This document shows positions 1-10,549 of a stretch of 64,000 nt of DNA, piece after piece. Under the pieces are notes generated by a model that was not told the origin of the DNA, did not search any database, and was given only the letters and a program-made list of their open reading frames with translations. Origin of the DNA: Pyxicephalus adspersus (lineage: Eukaryota > Chordata > Amphibia > Anura > Pyxicephalidae); the NCBI RefSeq assembly GCF_032062135.1, contig NC_092862.1, positions 42,669,139 to 42,733,138 of the forward strand, written 5' to 3'. Position numbers and translations under genes: made by a program. Every line of letters begins with the position of its first letter. The first letter of the stretch is position 1.

Positions 1-2200
1 GGGGCGGAGGTCCAAAGGCTAACTGACTACCTCTTTGTGTGTGTGGCAGGCATGTTTAGCAGTGAAGAAATTCTTTGTGTGATTTTACATGGTGACAATA
101 AGGAGGTGGGAGTGGTGTCTTGAGATACTTATCCTTCAGTTGGCATATTATTTATTACCAGTTCTCTTTTTTTTTTGCTTTTCTGCACCCTATTATAATG
201 CATTGTTTTTTCTTTTTTCTACTAATATGTTTTTTTTTAACAGATTAAAACAGATTTTTCTGGTATTTTTCTCCATGCATCTGTCTTCCTTTTTATCTTA
301 CCTTCTGTTTCTGTCACTCTTTCCCCAACCTCATTTTCCTTTTCTTTTCAATGCTCATTTCAGTTCAGTTCTTGCATCTCTGCTGAGTACTGTCCATGGT
401 GTTTAAACTGGAGCCAGCCAAGCCGTGGGGATTACTTACAGTCTGCCTCCAGGTTTTACAGTCTGTAAGCCATAATGTGCTGACTGGCTTCCTGCTTTTA
501 TGGTCTCTTGCTTTCTCTCTCTCCCTCTGTCTCCACATTGTATTTGTGCAAAATGAGAATGATAGAAAAAGTCACAAAAGTCATCTGTAGTTCTCTAAGG
601 AGAAGCCCATAATTCACCCACTAGCCCTTGCTTCTCATTTGAGGTATACTCTAGCCCCAGACATTCCCTGTATGAGAAGTGATTTAAACAAGCCACTGTA
701 ACCACATATTCCTCAACAAGAAGTCACTAAGCTAACCCGCTAACCCCAGCTATTTCCCCAATGAGAAGGAATAAACTTCTTTACTCCTGACTGCAGTTCC
801 CAACATGATAAATGTGTGTAGTGCGGTGTACTGCACAATGTTTTACATGCATTCCCTTTTATTTTTTTCTCTTGCTTGGATAATGTTCCCAACATCACCA
901 TTTGAGTTGTCACTGTAACACTATCCTTTTTTAGTTGCTACAAATATAAAAGTTTATCTAAAAAAGTATTACATTTGCCTCCTGGGGAAAGGGGTCGTTT
1001 TTTTTTTTTTTTTTAAATTTGAAAGTCAGTGGAGTTATTAGGCCCTATATTTTGGATAGAACTTATTACCTCGTCTACCGTTGGAAAATGTTGATTTCTT
1101 GCTTATGCTGCCCTGGTCTATAGATGTAAAGGAATTTAAATGGGAGTTGTTTCTCGTTCCGTCAAATAAGATTCTTTCACTTTCAGACCTATTCAAAAAC
1201 CAGCTGCGGAATCTGATTGGATGATATAGCACTCCCGTCGCCTACCCTCCTCTTTTATAGAATACCCCTTAATTTCGGCTTGTTTACATGCATGAGACTG
1301 GCTCGTTTAATAAGTAATGCTTTCACCCCATGATTTATCCGTAAGATATAGTTTAACTGTTAGCGAGGCGCATAACAAACTAATACATAAGGATACATGA
1401 GTTTGAATATGATAAGAAATGCAATCAGTCTGGTTTGAATAAAGAAATACGCTGTTGAGTATGTGACATTTTATTTCTGTGGATTTAATGTGAGAAGGTG
1501 ACAGCTTGTTGGGAGATTTTCGATAAGCTCTTGTGCAGGGTAAGTTTAACATTTGAATCCAGGGAAACAGGAAATGGGCTTGTGTTTCATCAGTATCGGG
1601 GGCATCTGTAGCATTACAGCTGTGGAATTTAATTTCCCCTTTGTGTTTTCCTATTCACATTGGCATGTGTCATTTAACATTTTGTTTTGCATTTCAGGTG
1701 TATAATTGATTTATTTGCTGTGGCAGTGATGCTTTTTGTAAATATTATGTGTTCCTGCTGAGAGATGAAACACAAGGCAAAATACAACTGGAATGTAGCT
1801 TCCATTATTTATTTTGTAGAAGATACTTTCATGTATACTTGATATCAAGGTTTATTGACAGGAGCGGAGAAAACGCCATTCTTATCAGTCTGATTCTAGT
1901 TTTACTTTTCTGGTGTAGGTTGTCACAAGCAATCATCCTGTTTTTTTTATTTTGCCGTATTTATGAAAGCATTGGTGGGAAGAACTGTTTCAGACAATCT
2001 GGATTGTAGATGGATTACTGTTTCATTGTGCCATACTGGACGAAGCTGAGTTGGAAGTTATAATAAATTGGACCCCCTTTATTCACATGTACTTGTGTTG
2101 CAAGAAAAAAGGATACAAAGGATAAATAAACTTTGAAATATGTTCAAAAACTAAACAAAACAGAAGGCCCATTCTCAGCAGTAAAAGAATGAAAAGTGTT
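1..2200. other. Intronic sequence, no gene seen
   Basis: AT-rich sequence with T-rich runs (for example near 998-1014) and no coding, RNA-gene or transposon-end signature that I recognise. Open frames here are short and of low complexity. Confidence 0.5.
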
Positions 2201-2207
2201 AAGCCCT

Positions 2208-2364
2208 TTGTGTGTGTGAGTGTGTGTGTGTGTATGTGTGTGTCTGTGCGTGTGTGCGTGTGTCTGTGTGTGTGTGTGTGCGTGCATGTGTGTGTGTGTC
2301 TGTGTGTGTGTGTGCGTGCATGTGTGTGTGTGTCTCTGTGTGTGTCTGTGTGTGTGTATGTGTT
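2208..2364. repeat. (TG)n / (TGTGCG)n microsatellite
   Basis: About 155 bases of alternating TG, broken by TC, TA and CG interruptions (tgtgcgtg, tgtctgtg). Open frames on both strands across it are only Val/Cys or His/Thr dipeptide readings. Confidence 0.97.
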
Positions 2365-3659
2365 TCACCAAATACAAGGGAATAATGTTGCAGACTATAG
2401 AAGAAAAATATCCCTGATGCATGTGCTGTACAGGTGTCCAATGATGGTGTGTAGTGATCCACCGTGCTGAATAACTAAAAGGTCGACCACTATTGTTCTG
2501 CCATTATAGTCCCAACAGCAGCTCCACCCATTTGTCCCTTACCCCCTAAAGAACAGAACAATTGTTTTGAATGACAATTATTAAGCAAGCCCTGATAGCA
2601 GCTAGAATGGCCATTATTCTTGTTGGCTAGACCTGATCTCAGCCTAAGACAAGCACTACAGTGTTAAGAAAGCTAGGAGCTCCGGGTTGCGCTGAATGTG
2701 GAGCAAAGCCATTTCTTTTTGTTGGAAGTACTTTTCTATATTTGGTATTTTGCTGCAGAGACTAGGAGATTTTTATTTAAAGGTACATTATAGACCAAAT
2801 CAGACCATTTCATAGATAGGCATTTATGATATTTTGGAAAGGGATTTTAAATCATGCCTGGTATTATTTTTGCTGTATTTCAACAATTACACCACTAGGA
2901 TTATATAAATATGGTACATGCCTTCTAATTGACTTCCCTAATGACAGTAATTCATCACTATCTGAAGAAAAATCAATGCAGTTTTATTTGCCCAGATTTG
3001 AGAAGCATTTGCATCCAACCGTGAAGTTGAGATTTTGGAGGTGATTTACTAAAATAGTAATCTTTACTAGACCAGTAAAATTGTATTCACATCAAATATG
3101 AAATCATTTAAATGAGACACTAATATAGATGATTCCCTTGTGTCTGATTGGGTTTTGAATACAGTTTTGTTTATTCAAAGTAAATAAAAAATGATGGTCT
3201 ATTGATCATATATAAAAGGTGTTATTAAATTACGACAATGTTCCTTGTTTGATTTTTTCCTCCTCTGTATGATGGGCATTGAGCATTTACTTTAGTTATT
3301 ATACTGAAGGAACAGGAAGTGAGAAGATATTTCCCTTCCATTGGTTTGTTAGATATTCCTTACTCTTATTCTTCAGTGCAGTAACCACTGATATGAATAA
3401 AAATCTATTTCATACAGGTATCACTTTTTTTAGAGTGAATGCTGATTTTTTAGTCAGGATTATTGAAAGTAAAACCTGCATGCAAAAATGGAAGTTCCAT
3501 GCCAATGCCAGCTGATGCCACTGTGCCTCATTGCTACCTCCTGGCATAGCTGGGAACTTCAACATCTGGAGATTACTAACTGCAGACTAACTGCAAAGAT
3601 AGTGAGCTGGTCAAGTATGTGAATGTACACATTATTGAAACAAACAAACATATATATAT

Positions 3660-3823
3660 CAGTGCTCAACCCAGAAATTTTTTTAAGCCGGGTGGGAAGA
3701 AATTGTAGGCGGGTGGCAGCCCCTGTACTGTAACCAAACTCTTTAGTAACCACCCAAAAACAACCGGGTGGGTGCTGAAAAGTGCCGGGTGGTAAGCCCA
3801 GCTAAAAGGGCCTGGGGAGAACC

Positions 3824-3826
<3 letters not shown>
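3660..3826 (+). mobile_element. Short non-autonomous element, CCGGGTGG family, copy 1
   Basis: Starts CAGTGCTCAACCCAGAA and ends GGGGAGAACCCTG, so the ends are short inverted repeats of CAGTG..CACTG type like hAT elements. The body contains GCCGGGTGGGAAG, GTAACCACCCAAAAAC and AGTGCCGGGTGGT. Related copies lie near 53972 and 60807, with a fragment near 44783. It is flanked by TATATA on both sides, compatible with an 8-bp target duplication in a TA tract, but the low complexity prevents proof. Confidence 0.75.

Positions 3827-3854
<28 letters not shown>
3827..3854. repeat. (TA)n microsatellite
   Basis: Fourteen TA units directly abutting the right end of the CCGGGTGG-family element. The short TA tract on the element's left side suggests insertion into a TA array. 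Confidence 0.95.
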
Positions 3855-3858
<4 letters not shown>

Positions 3859-5363
3859 TTTGGACAAAAAAAAGTCAAAAAACTTGTCTTTGTTTCTAAA
3901 ACCTTAAGAGAACTGCCCCCTACATACTCTACTAAATTGTGTGGATTTTTGCTGCTTATTTTTTTTTTGGAAGGATCTGCATTAACTTTCTGTGCTGTCT
4001 CATACACATCAAATAGGGAGTGGGAGATTTTCCCTCACTTTTTCTTTGTTGTGACATAGCATAGAAAATTTACCAAATGTGGACACAGACAGCATTGATA
4101 TCCTGGCCGATGGTCTAACTATTTCCAACTTTATCCTAAACAAAAAGTTTCTATTTGAGCTTTAAGTAATTATATATTTGTAGATTTTAGTAATGTTGAT
4201 TATTTCCTATTGCATTGACAATTGCAATATGGCAGTGGGATGTGGTAAAGTCATGTTTATTGACCAAAATGTTATATCTAAAATGTGCTCCGTTTTCTTG
4301 TTTTTGGAAGAATATATCAGTAGATATGTTTAGTTTGAGTGGAAAGTGCCAATTAGTATAGGGTTGGATCGCCATGAGATAAGATCGCAACTGGACAAAT
4401 TATGACCAGCCCTACAAGAACATACATTTAGAGCAAGGTTCATGTATTAGTATACAATCAAGCCTGCCTGCAAAATCAAGTCTGGACCAAGGAATTTTAG
4501 AGCCTACTTCCATTGGTTTTTCATTTAATTTCCAAGAGATTCAGCACACACACTCTACAGGCATTTTTCAGCATGATTTATAATCTTTTTTAAAAGTTCT
4601 TTTCAGGGGGGTGTTTCCTTTCTGCATCATTGTGAAATATTTTGTCAGTTTATGCAACAATAAAATGAATTCCTTCAACTACATTCCATATTTCAAAAAT
4701 TGTAGAAGGAAAGCATTAGCCGATGCTTTTTTTAAGATAGGAAAGAAAAACCAATTAGTGTAAAATGCAAGCTTTCTTTTGTCATACTAAATACTTAGGA
4801 GAAAGTATGTTTAAATGTAAGTGAAAGGGCATTGTAAGGTTGCCTGCTTTCTGGATTAAAGTCTTGGTCTGGCGATTTCCATGGTGATGGTAGCAGGGGA
4901 GGAGAACTGCAGTTCTTCAGCTTCTGTACTATGGAGAACAATGCATTCCACAAGCTCATCTGTATTAGTTCTTTTGTGCCATTTACCATAATCTTCACCG
5001 CTTTGTGTTTGCTTAACAAGAGGTTAGGCCCAGTCTTCCTACACAAAATGGTACAAGGTTTTGTTGTGTAATATGCTCAGGTTTCCTATGTATACTACAA
5101 TATTCACATTGATGTTCATTTATTGGTTTTCTGTAAATTGTTTTCTTACTAACATTTACATGTATGAATATATTCACTTTGAAATAAGCATGTCAGATGG
5201 TATTTGGGGAATTGTTTGCACTGACTACTGCTGTATGTGCCCCATAATCTGCTTAAATAGGTTACTTATTCTATAGTTGTATCATGGGATAAGTGAACAT
5301 ATTTTAACTGTTTAAAGGAAATCAGTATATAAATCAGCTTTTCACATTTTTTTTCAATTGTGG

Positions 5364-5578
5364 GTGTCAGGGAAGAAAAATGATTGACAGCCAGAAAAAT
5401 GTCACCCATACATGAGAATGCCACCCTTACAGACAGCTATAAAGTTCCTTGGCTTCATGTAGCTCATGCACCATTTTATGAAAGGTCAATCAGCCAAAGC
5501 TTAAGGAACTCCTGGGAACTTCTGGAGGAACTCTAAAGTTCCACAGAACCTTGGTTGGGAATTGCTGATATGAACAGT
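5364..5578 (+). mobile_element. Degenerate hAT-like repeat, copy 1
   Basis: Contains ccacccttacagacagcta and a terminal part reading gaaccttggttgggaattgctg, matching the internal CACCCTTACAGATAG and terminal CCCTGGTTGGGAAACACTG of the better copy at 34646. The left end is too decayed to place exactly. Confidence 0.5.
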
Positions 5579-6203
5579 AGTGCTATCCCCATGTAAGGCA
5601 CTCTTGCTTTTTTTTCCTACAGGGCACTCGACTCATTTAGCTAAGCAAGGATTTTTGAGATTACAACTCTCATCATTACCCTCTTACTTGATATCACAGG
5701 CTAATAGAAATGTGTAAACACCTCCAAAGCTTACCTGAAGCAAGTCTAATGCCAATCAGAGGGAGCTAAACTGCAGGTCAAATGCACCAGTTAATAAATT
5801 CTGGATGATCTTAGAAGCATTTCTTGCTAACAGCAAACTGATACATAGACATTGACACAGGCTCCTAATATACTAAGATCATTCATAACAATCTTTTACA
5901 TTTTACATTAAGAAAATTAGATGGGATGAGATAAATTTCCAAGGTATTTATATGCTATTTTGCTGATGCCAAGCAACTCACCTTTCCTGTTTACTGTCTA
6001 ACCTGCAATTTATGGAGATTATATTAGTGGGTAGCAAAAACTCTTCAAACGTTTTGTGAAAAAGATTCATTGTTCTTTATTAGCCATTACTAATCAGCAA
6101 TTTCTCCATGTATATGTAGAACCGTGTTAGATCTCATATTTCCTAATTACACCTATCTGCAAGCTACACTGAAAAAGAGTAATGCTAGCCACATGTGATT
6201 ATA

Positions 6204-6810
6204 TGAGCTGATGATACTGCTTTGCTGAAAAGTGAGCTCATGGTAATGTTCGTCTTTTGAAATTGAGGTGATGGTATTGTTTTGCTGGAAAGTTAGGAAA
6301 TCATGTTGTATTGTAGGAAATTGTATGATCATACTGTAGTTCTAGAAAGGAAATCTCCTGCCACTGCTGTTTGTAAAAGGTAAACGTATAGCATTGCTTT
6401 GCACCAAGTTTTAGCTGATGCGAATGTTTTGCTAAAGCAGTAAGATGAGAACGGGGCTCAGCTAGAGAATTGAGCTGGTGGTACTGCATTGTCATCAAAG
6501 AACTGTGCTGGTAATGGTACTGTATTGGAGAGTTGGACTTATGGTGCTGCTGTTTTAGAAAGGGGAACTGATGATACTACTTTACAGATGGGGAGCAAGT
6601 TGAAACTACTATATTAGATTGTGGTTAATGGTAATGCTTCATCTGCAAAGGAGTTTTGTACAGCTTTCCTGCTGGGGAGTACGTTGACGGTATTGCTGTA
6701 TTGAAGATTTTGGATGTTGCAGGTTCATCAATTATAGGATGCAAAAACACTTAGTTGATTGAGAATTGAGTTGATGTTACTGTTGTGTTGGAGCTGTAGT
6801 GGTGAAGTTG
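6204..6810. repeat. Highly diverged minisatellite, unit about 32 bp
   Basis: The phrase 'gctgatggtactgctttgctggaaag' recurs in altered form about every 32 bases: tgatgatactgctttgctga, tgatggtattgttttgctgg, gctggtggtactgcattgtc, taatggtactgtattggaga, tgatgatactactttacaga, and so on. I count roughly 18 units. Neighbouring units differ at many positions, so the array is old. No open frame crosses it. Confidence 0.75.
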
Positions 6811-7884
6811 TAGGGATCATCCAACTGGTTTACTTGGCTTACTTTCCCATTCTGAGTTCTGAAGTCAAGCCCCATAAAGTTGTTGACAGTTTCAATTCAA
6901 CTATACCGGAAGCTTAATCCATGAATGCTCACTTTCAAACAGTGGGCAATGCAAGTGATAGGAAAAGTGTTAACCACTTGAATTGTATTGTATTTGGGTG
7001 TGGTTGTGTGCATAGGTTAAACCCTGCTTAGCAGAATCAGTTACGTATGTGCTGCTACTGAATGAATGTTTCAGTAGCATGTCACTTGTATTAAAATAAT
7101 CCTTTAAAGATGGGTAAATCTTCAATAAAATGGTTACATTGTGTGAAAGAGCTGCTTCTAACATTCACAATGTGTGTGCTACAGTTGAGCTATCTGCCTA
7201 TTTAAAGCTTTGCTGTACAGCCTGTTGCCTTGTTTTAACTGCCGTGTTAAGCAAAAGATGATGCCAGAATGACAGTTGGAAATTTTATATTATGAGAACT
7301 CGAGATACAAAGTCCAGCTGTGTCTTGGAAAATATTTCTGTCTACTGTACCAACTGAACTCTATGTACAGTATCTTCTGATAATCTCCTAAAAACTGTTA
7401 CATATTACTAGATGAATGTTGCTGGAAAATGTTTTTCAGAAAAATAATGAAAACAATCTTTAGAGATCCTTTCATGGGCCTGGACACAGTATTGACTGAA
7501 AGCTACCCTGTCGCCATCACAGAATGCCAAAGAAGTGTAAATGCATGCCCACTCCACCAAACATCAACAAAACTTCTAGGAGAATGAACCTACTATGTAC
7601 CCTATAGAACTTAGTGGTTCCTTTCTTCTACTTGTCACTTCTGTCTTGTAGTAATGTTGAGTTCAGCAGAAGGAATGAAGAAGTGGCCACTACAGAGACC
7701 ACAGGAAATGAAAATTCAGGTGTGGGTTAGTTTCTCAGTAGGCTTTTACAAGGGGAGACCAGTTAAGGCATTCTAGAGGCACTCTGGTTACAGGGTTACT
7801 TTAAAATATTTCAGATTTCAATATACTCAGCTTATTTGTTTAAATAAATTATTCATATTAAAGCATAACATTCTTTAGTGCAGC

Positions 7885-8049
7885 CTGTTTTTAATTGAGG
7901 AAACCCTTGAAATGCCTTTCAGGTCTTAGAGAACCTCTGACAATAATACAATATATAAACAGCTCACAGTACACTACCATGGTGGTCAGTGGGACGAAAT
8001 GCCTTTTTACATTGCTGGCCAGGGGTAAGAATGTCACCCTTACCGATAG

Positions 8050-8098
<49 letters not shown>

Positions 8099-8185
8099 TA
8101 TCATTGGTGTCATTGGTAACTGACCGGGGGGGGGGCACAAATTGCTATTTGTCAAAGTAACCACTAGCAACCACTAGCAGAAATC
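7885..8185 (+). mobile_element. hAT-like repeat, copy 2, with internal GATA expansion
   Basis: Matches the 34646 family: ggaaacccttgaaatgcct, ttcaggtctta, gtggtcagtggga, tgtcacccttaccgatag, then a GATA array, then attggtgtcattggtaactg and ggcacaaattgct. Ends are eroded. The element sits just left of the foldback mariner. Confidence 0.7.
8045..8098. repeat. (GATA)n microsatellite
   Basis: About 13 GATA units. It lies exactly where the hAT-like family has a single CAGATAG, so the array appears to have grown from that seed. Confidence 0.96.
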
Positions 8186-8225
8186 CAAAGTCCATGTAGG
8201 CAGTCTCCATTGTGGGAATCTCATA

Positions 8226-8716
8226 CGAGGGGGTGCTGAGAAGTTCCTGGCTTTGCTCCCTTCTGGATGAAATAGTAAAATGAGTGTGGGGGCATAGGAC
8301 AGCCTAAAATCTTAGTATGTAACGGTGCAAATATTAGGTCTTTGCGATTCTTAAAACAGTTTTTTTTTTAGTGAGAAGCTGTGATGGCAGAGGCACAAGC
8401 AAGTTTCTTGTCGTTGGAGTTACGGGCCGTCATTAAGTTTTTGTTTCTCCAGGGAAAGTCAGCAATGGACATTCACACTGAGATGTCACAAACACTGGGG
8501 GAGATGTGTCCTTCCTTTCCCTGGAGAAACAAAAACTTCATGACGGCCCGTAACTCCAACGACGTGAAACTTGTTTGTGTCTCTGCCATCACAGCTTCTT
8601 ACTAAAGAAAGCTGTGATGGCAGAGAAAGACATTAGGCTGTCATGTGCCCCCCCAAAAACATTTTTCAATTTCATCTGAAAGCGGGCAAAGCCAGGAACT
8701 TCTCAGCACCCCCTCG
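8226..8716. mobile_element. Foldback mariner derivative (Tc1/mariner, 491 bp)
   Basis: Both ends begin CGAGGGGGTGCTGAGAAGTT (inverted) and are flanked by the TA dinucleotide duplicated by mariners. Each arm also contains the same transposase 5' region: gctgtgatggcagag and cgttggagttacgg appear forward near 8380-8420 and reverse-complemented near 8540-8595. The element is therefore a head-to-head inverted duplication of a mariner 5' end around a spacer of roughly 60 bases. The forward arm and spacer read MAEAQASFLSLELR..GKSAMDIHTEMS, the N-terminal helix-turn-helix region of a mariner transposase. No catalytic domain remains, so any mobility would need a transposase from elsewhere. Confidence 0.88.
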
Positions 8717-9599
8717 TAAAAGGCACTTGGACTGCAAAGCTGCTCCCCCCTTATTGCACATATATCATTGTAGTATATGCACATAGTTACACCCAGGTAA
8801 GAGAAGAGAAACAGAATCCTAACTGAGACTAGATTGTCTAGTGTATAATTAAAGTAAAAATGTAAAAGATAAAGAGGCATACCAGGTACAAAATAGGCAG
8901 TCACAGACCTAATGGATTTTGCAAGTGTTTCTTTTTTCCTTAGAGACCTTTTTTGAGTAATAGACCACAGGGTAGTGATGATAGATATGATGCAGAAAGT
9001 GATTTAACTAGTCCTATTTCCTAGGAAACCAATATTATTGCTCTGTAGTATATACTAATGGTGTCCACTGGGTTTGACAACCACATATATTTAGATAATT
9101 GCATTAAAAATTGTAGGCTAAAGGTCCAGACATTACAGGGAGTTATTGCCAGACACATATCACAATCGATATTGATCATATTGACCCAGGTTCTGTAAAA
9201 AGTTTCCATGAACATTCTGTGAATTATATTGTAGATTTACATTTCTGGAAAAGTATGCTGACAAAACAGTTTATTTTATCAGGGGTTGATGTCTACACCT
9301 AGGTCATGTGCACTAAAAAAAATAGCACATGAGGAATTTTTAGTGTTCAAAAATGATCTTCACCCTGTCTCTAAGGAGGGTCAACAGTGGAAATGGCAGA
9401 ATACTGCTGACCGGAGATTTCTCATTGCACTAGTGTGAACAAAGCTTTACCAAATGATATTACCACCAATAAATATTAAATGCTTTGTCTACCTGGCCCT
9501 TGGGATTTATCTACGTTGTTATAAACAGTTTATAAATTCATCACCTGTATAAGTAAAAAGCAATTGTCATTTTTAATGTCCAGCCACAAATTTAATAAT

Positions 9600-9660
9600 G
9601 CAACAATACTGTGCACCTACTGTGAAACATAAGATGACACAGTAGGTGCTGTTTATTGCA
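9600..9660. repeat. Hairpin with perfect 12-bp core stem
   Basis: gcacctactgtg (9613-9624) pairs with cacagtaggtgc (9638-9649) across a 13-base loop. Pairing continues imperfectly outward (tgcaacaata with tgtttattgca). A related arm pair, cacctactg..cagtaggtg, occurs at 60784-60815, so it may be part of a dispersed palindromic repeat rather than a hairpin gene. Confidence 0.7.
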
Positions 9661-10421
9661 TTTTGGTGGATGAATGTTTTGCGGTAACCTTCCCATATGG
9701 ATTCATCTTTGTATTGTGTTAACCGTGTCACAGCACTTTAGAAGAAGAGCAGATAGGACTATCGATTTGTGAGATGGTTTTTACAGTGGCCTTCGTAAAT
9801 CAAAAAAGTGATTCTGACTGTACTGATATTGACAAAACTGGAGCTGGTATCCATTCTTCTATGCAGTGTAATTGCCATGCCTTGTGTAACTGGACTAGAA
9901 CTAACATGGAGCAACGTTCATATTATCAATCAAACTCTACTGATTACTTGTACATAACATATTCTGCAGTGCCTTATAAAGATGGTTGCACCTGTCATAT
10001 CACTTTGGTTACATTTGTGTTCTGAAAATAAAAATGATTTGCAAATAAATTGATTCAGGCTAGAATTGACATTTAAAATGTATATACTGTATATATATCA
10101 TTGCCTATTTCTCTTGCTTTCATCGGTTGTGATAAAAATGATGTGCTGAAAATGTGGGGGCATGCAAGGTTATTTTATTTCCTAATCATGTAAAGTAAGA
10201 TTTTATAAATATGTACACTAATGGAAAATGGAAATGGAAACTGACTTATAAAGAAAATATTGTTGTGCTGCATTTTTCTGCAATTTTCAGAAAGACTGGA
10301 TGTGGATTACTTTCAGCCTCTATAGAAAATAGAAGTAATTATGTCTTTATAGCTTTTTATGTAACTCGAGTGGTTTCAACAGACAGATCAGATTAGTGTG
10401 GTCAGTCTGTAAAGCCCGATT

Positions 10422-10424
<3 letters not shown>

Positions 10425-10466
<42 letters not shown>
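10425..10466. repeat. (TA)n microsatellite
   Basis: About 21 TA units, separated by 36 bases from a second TA array. Confidence 0.97.
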
Positions 10467-10470
<4 letters not shown>

Positions 10471-10498
10471 CACCATAGCTCTGTGGTAACATATGGAA

Positions 10499-10502
<4 letters not shown>

Positions 10503-10546
<44 letters not shown>
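10503..10546. repeat. (AT)n microsatellite
   Basis: About 22 AT units. The Tyr/Ile open frame across it is an artefact of the repeat. Confidence 0.97.

Positions 10547-10549
<3 letters not shown>

Noticed and set aside
1..120. GC-rich first bases (ggggcggagg) as CDH2 promoter or exon 1
   Set aside because: Only about ten bases are GC-rich; no signal-peptide coding sequence or CpG cluster follows.
2144..2470. Overlapping open frames on both strands of 60-90 codons
   Set aside because: They are Val/Cys and His/Thr readings of the TG microsatellite, not genes.
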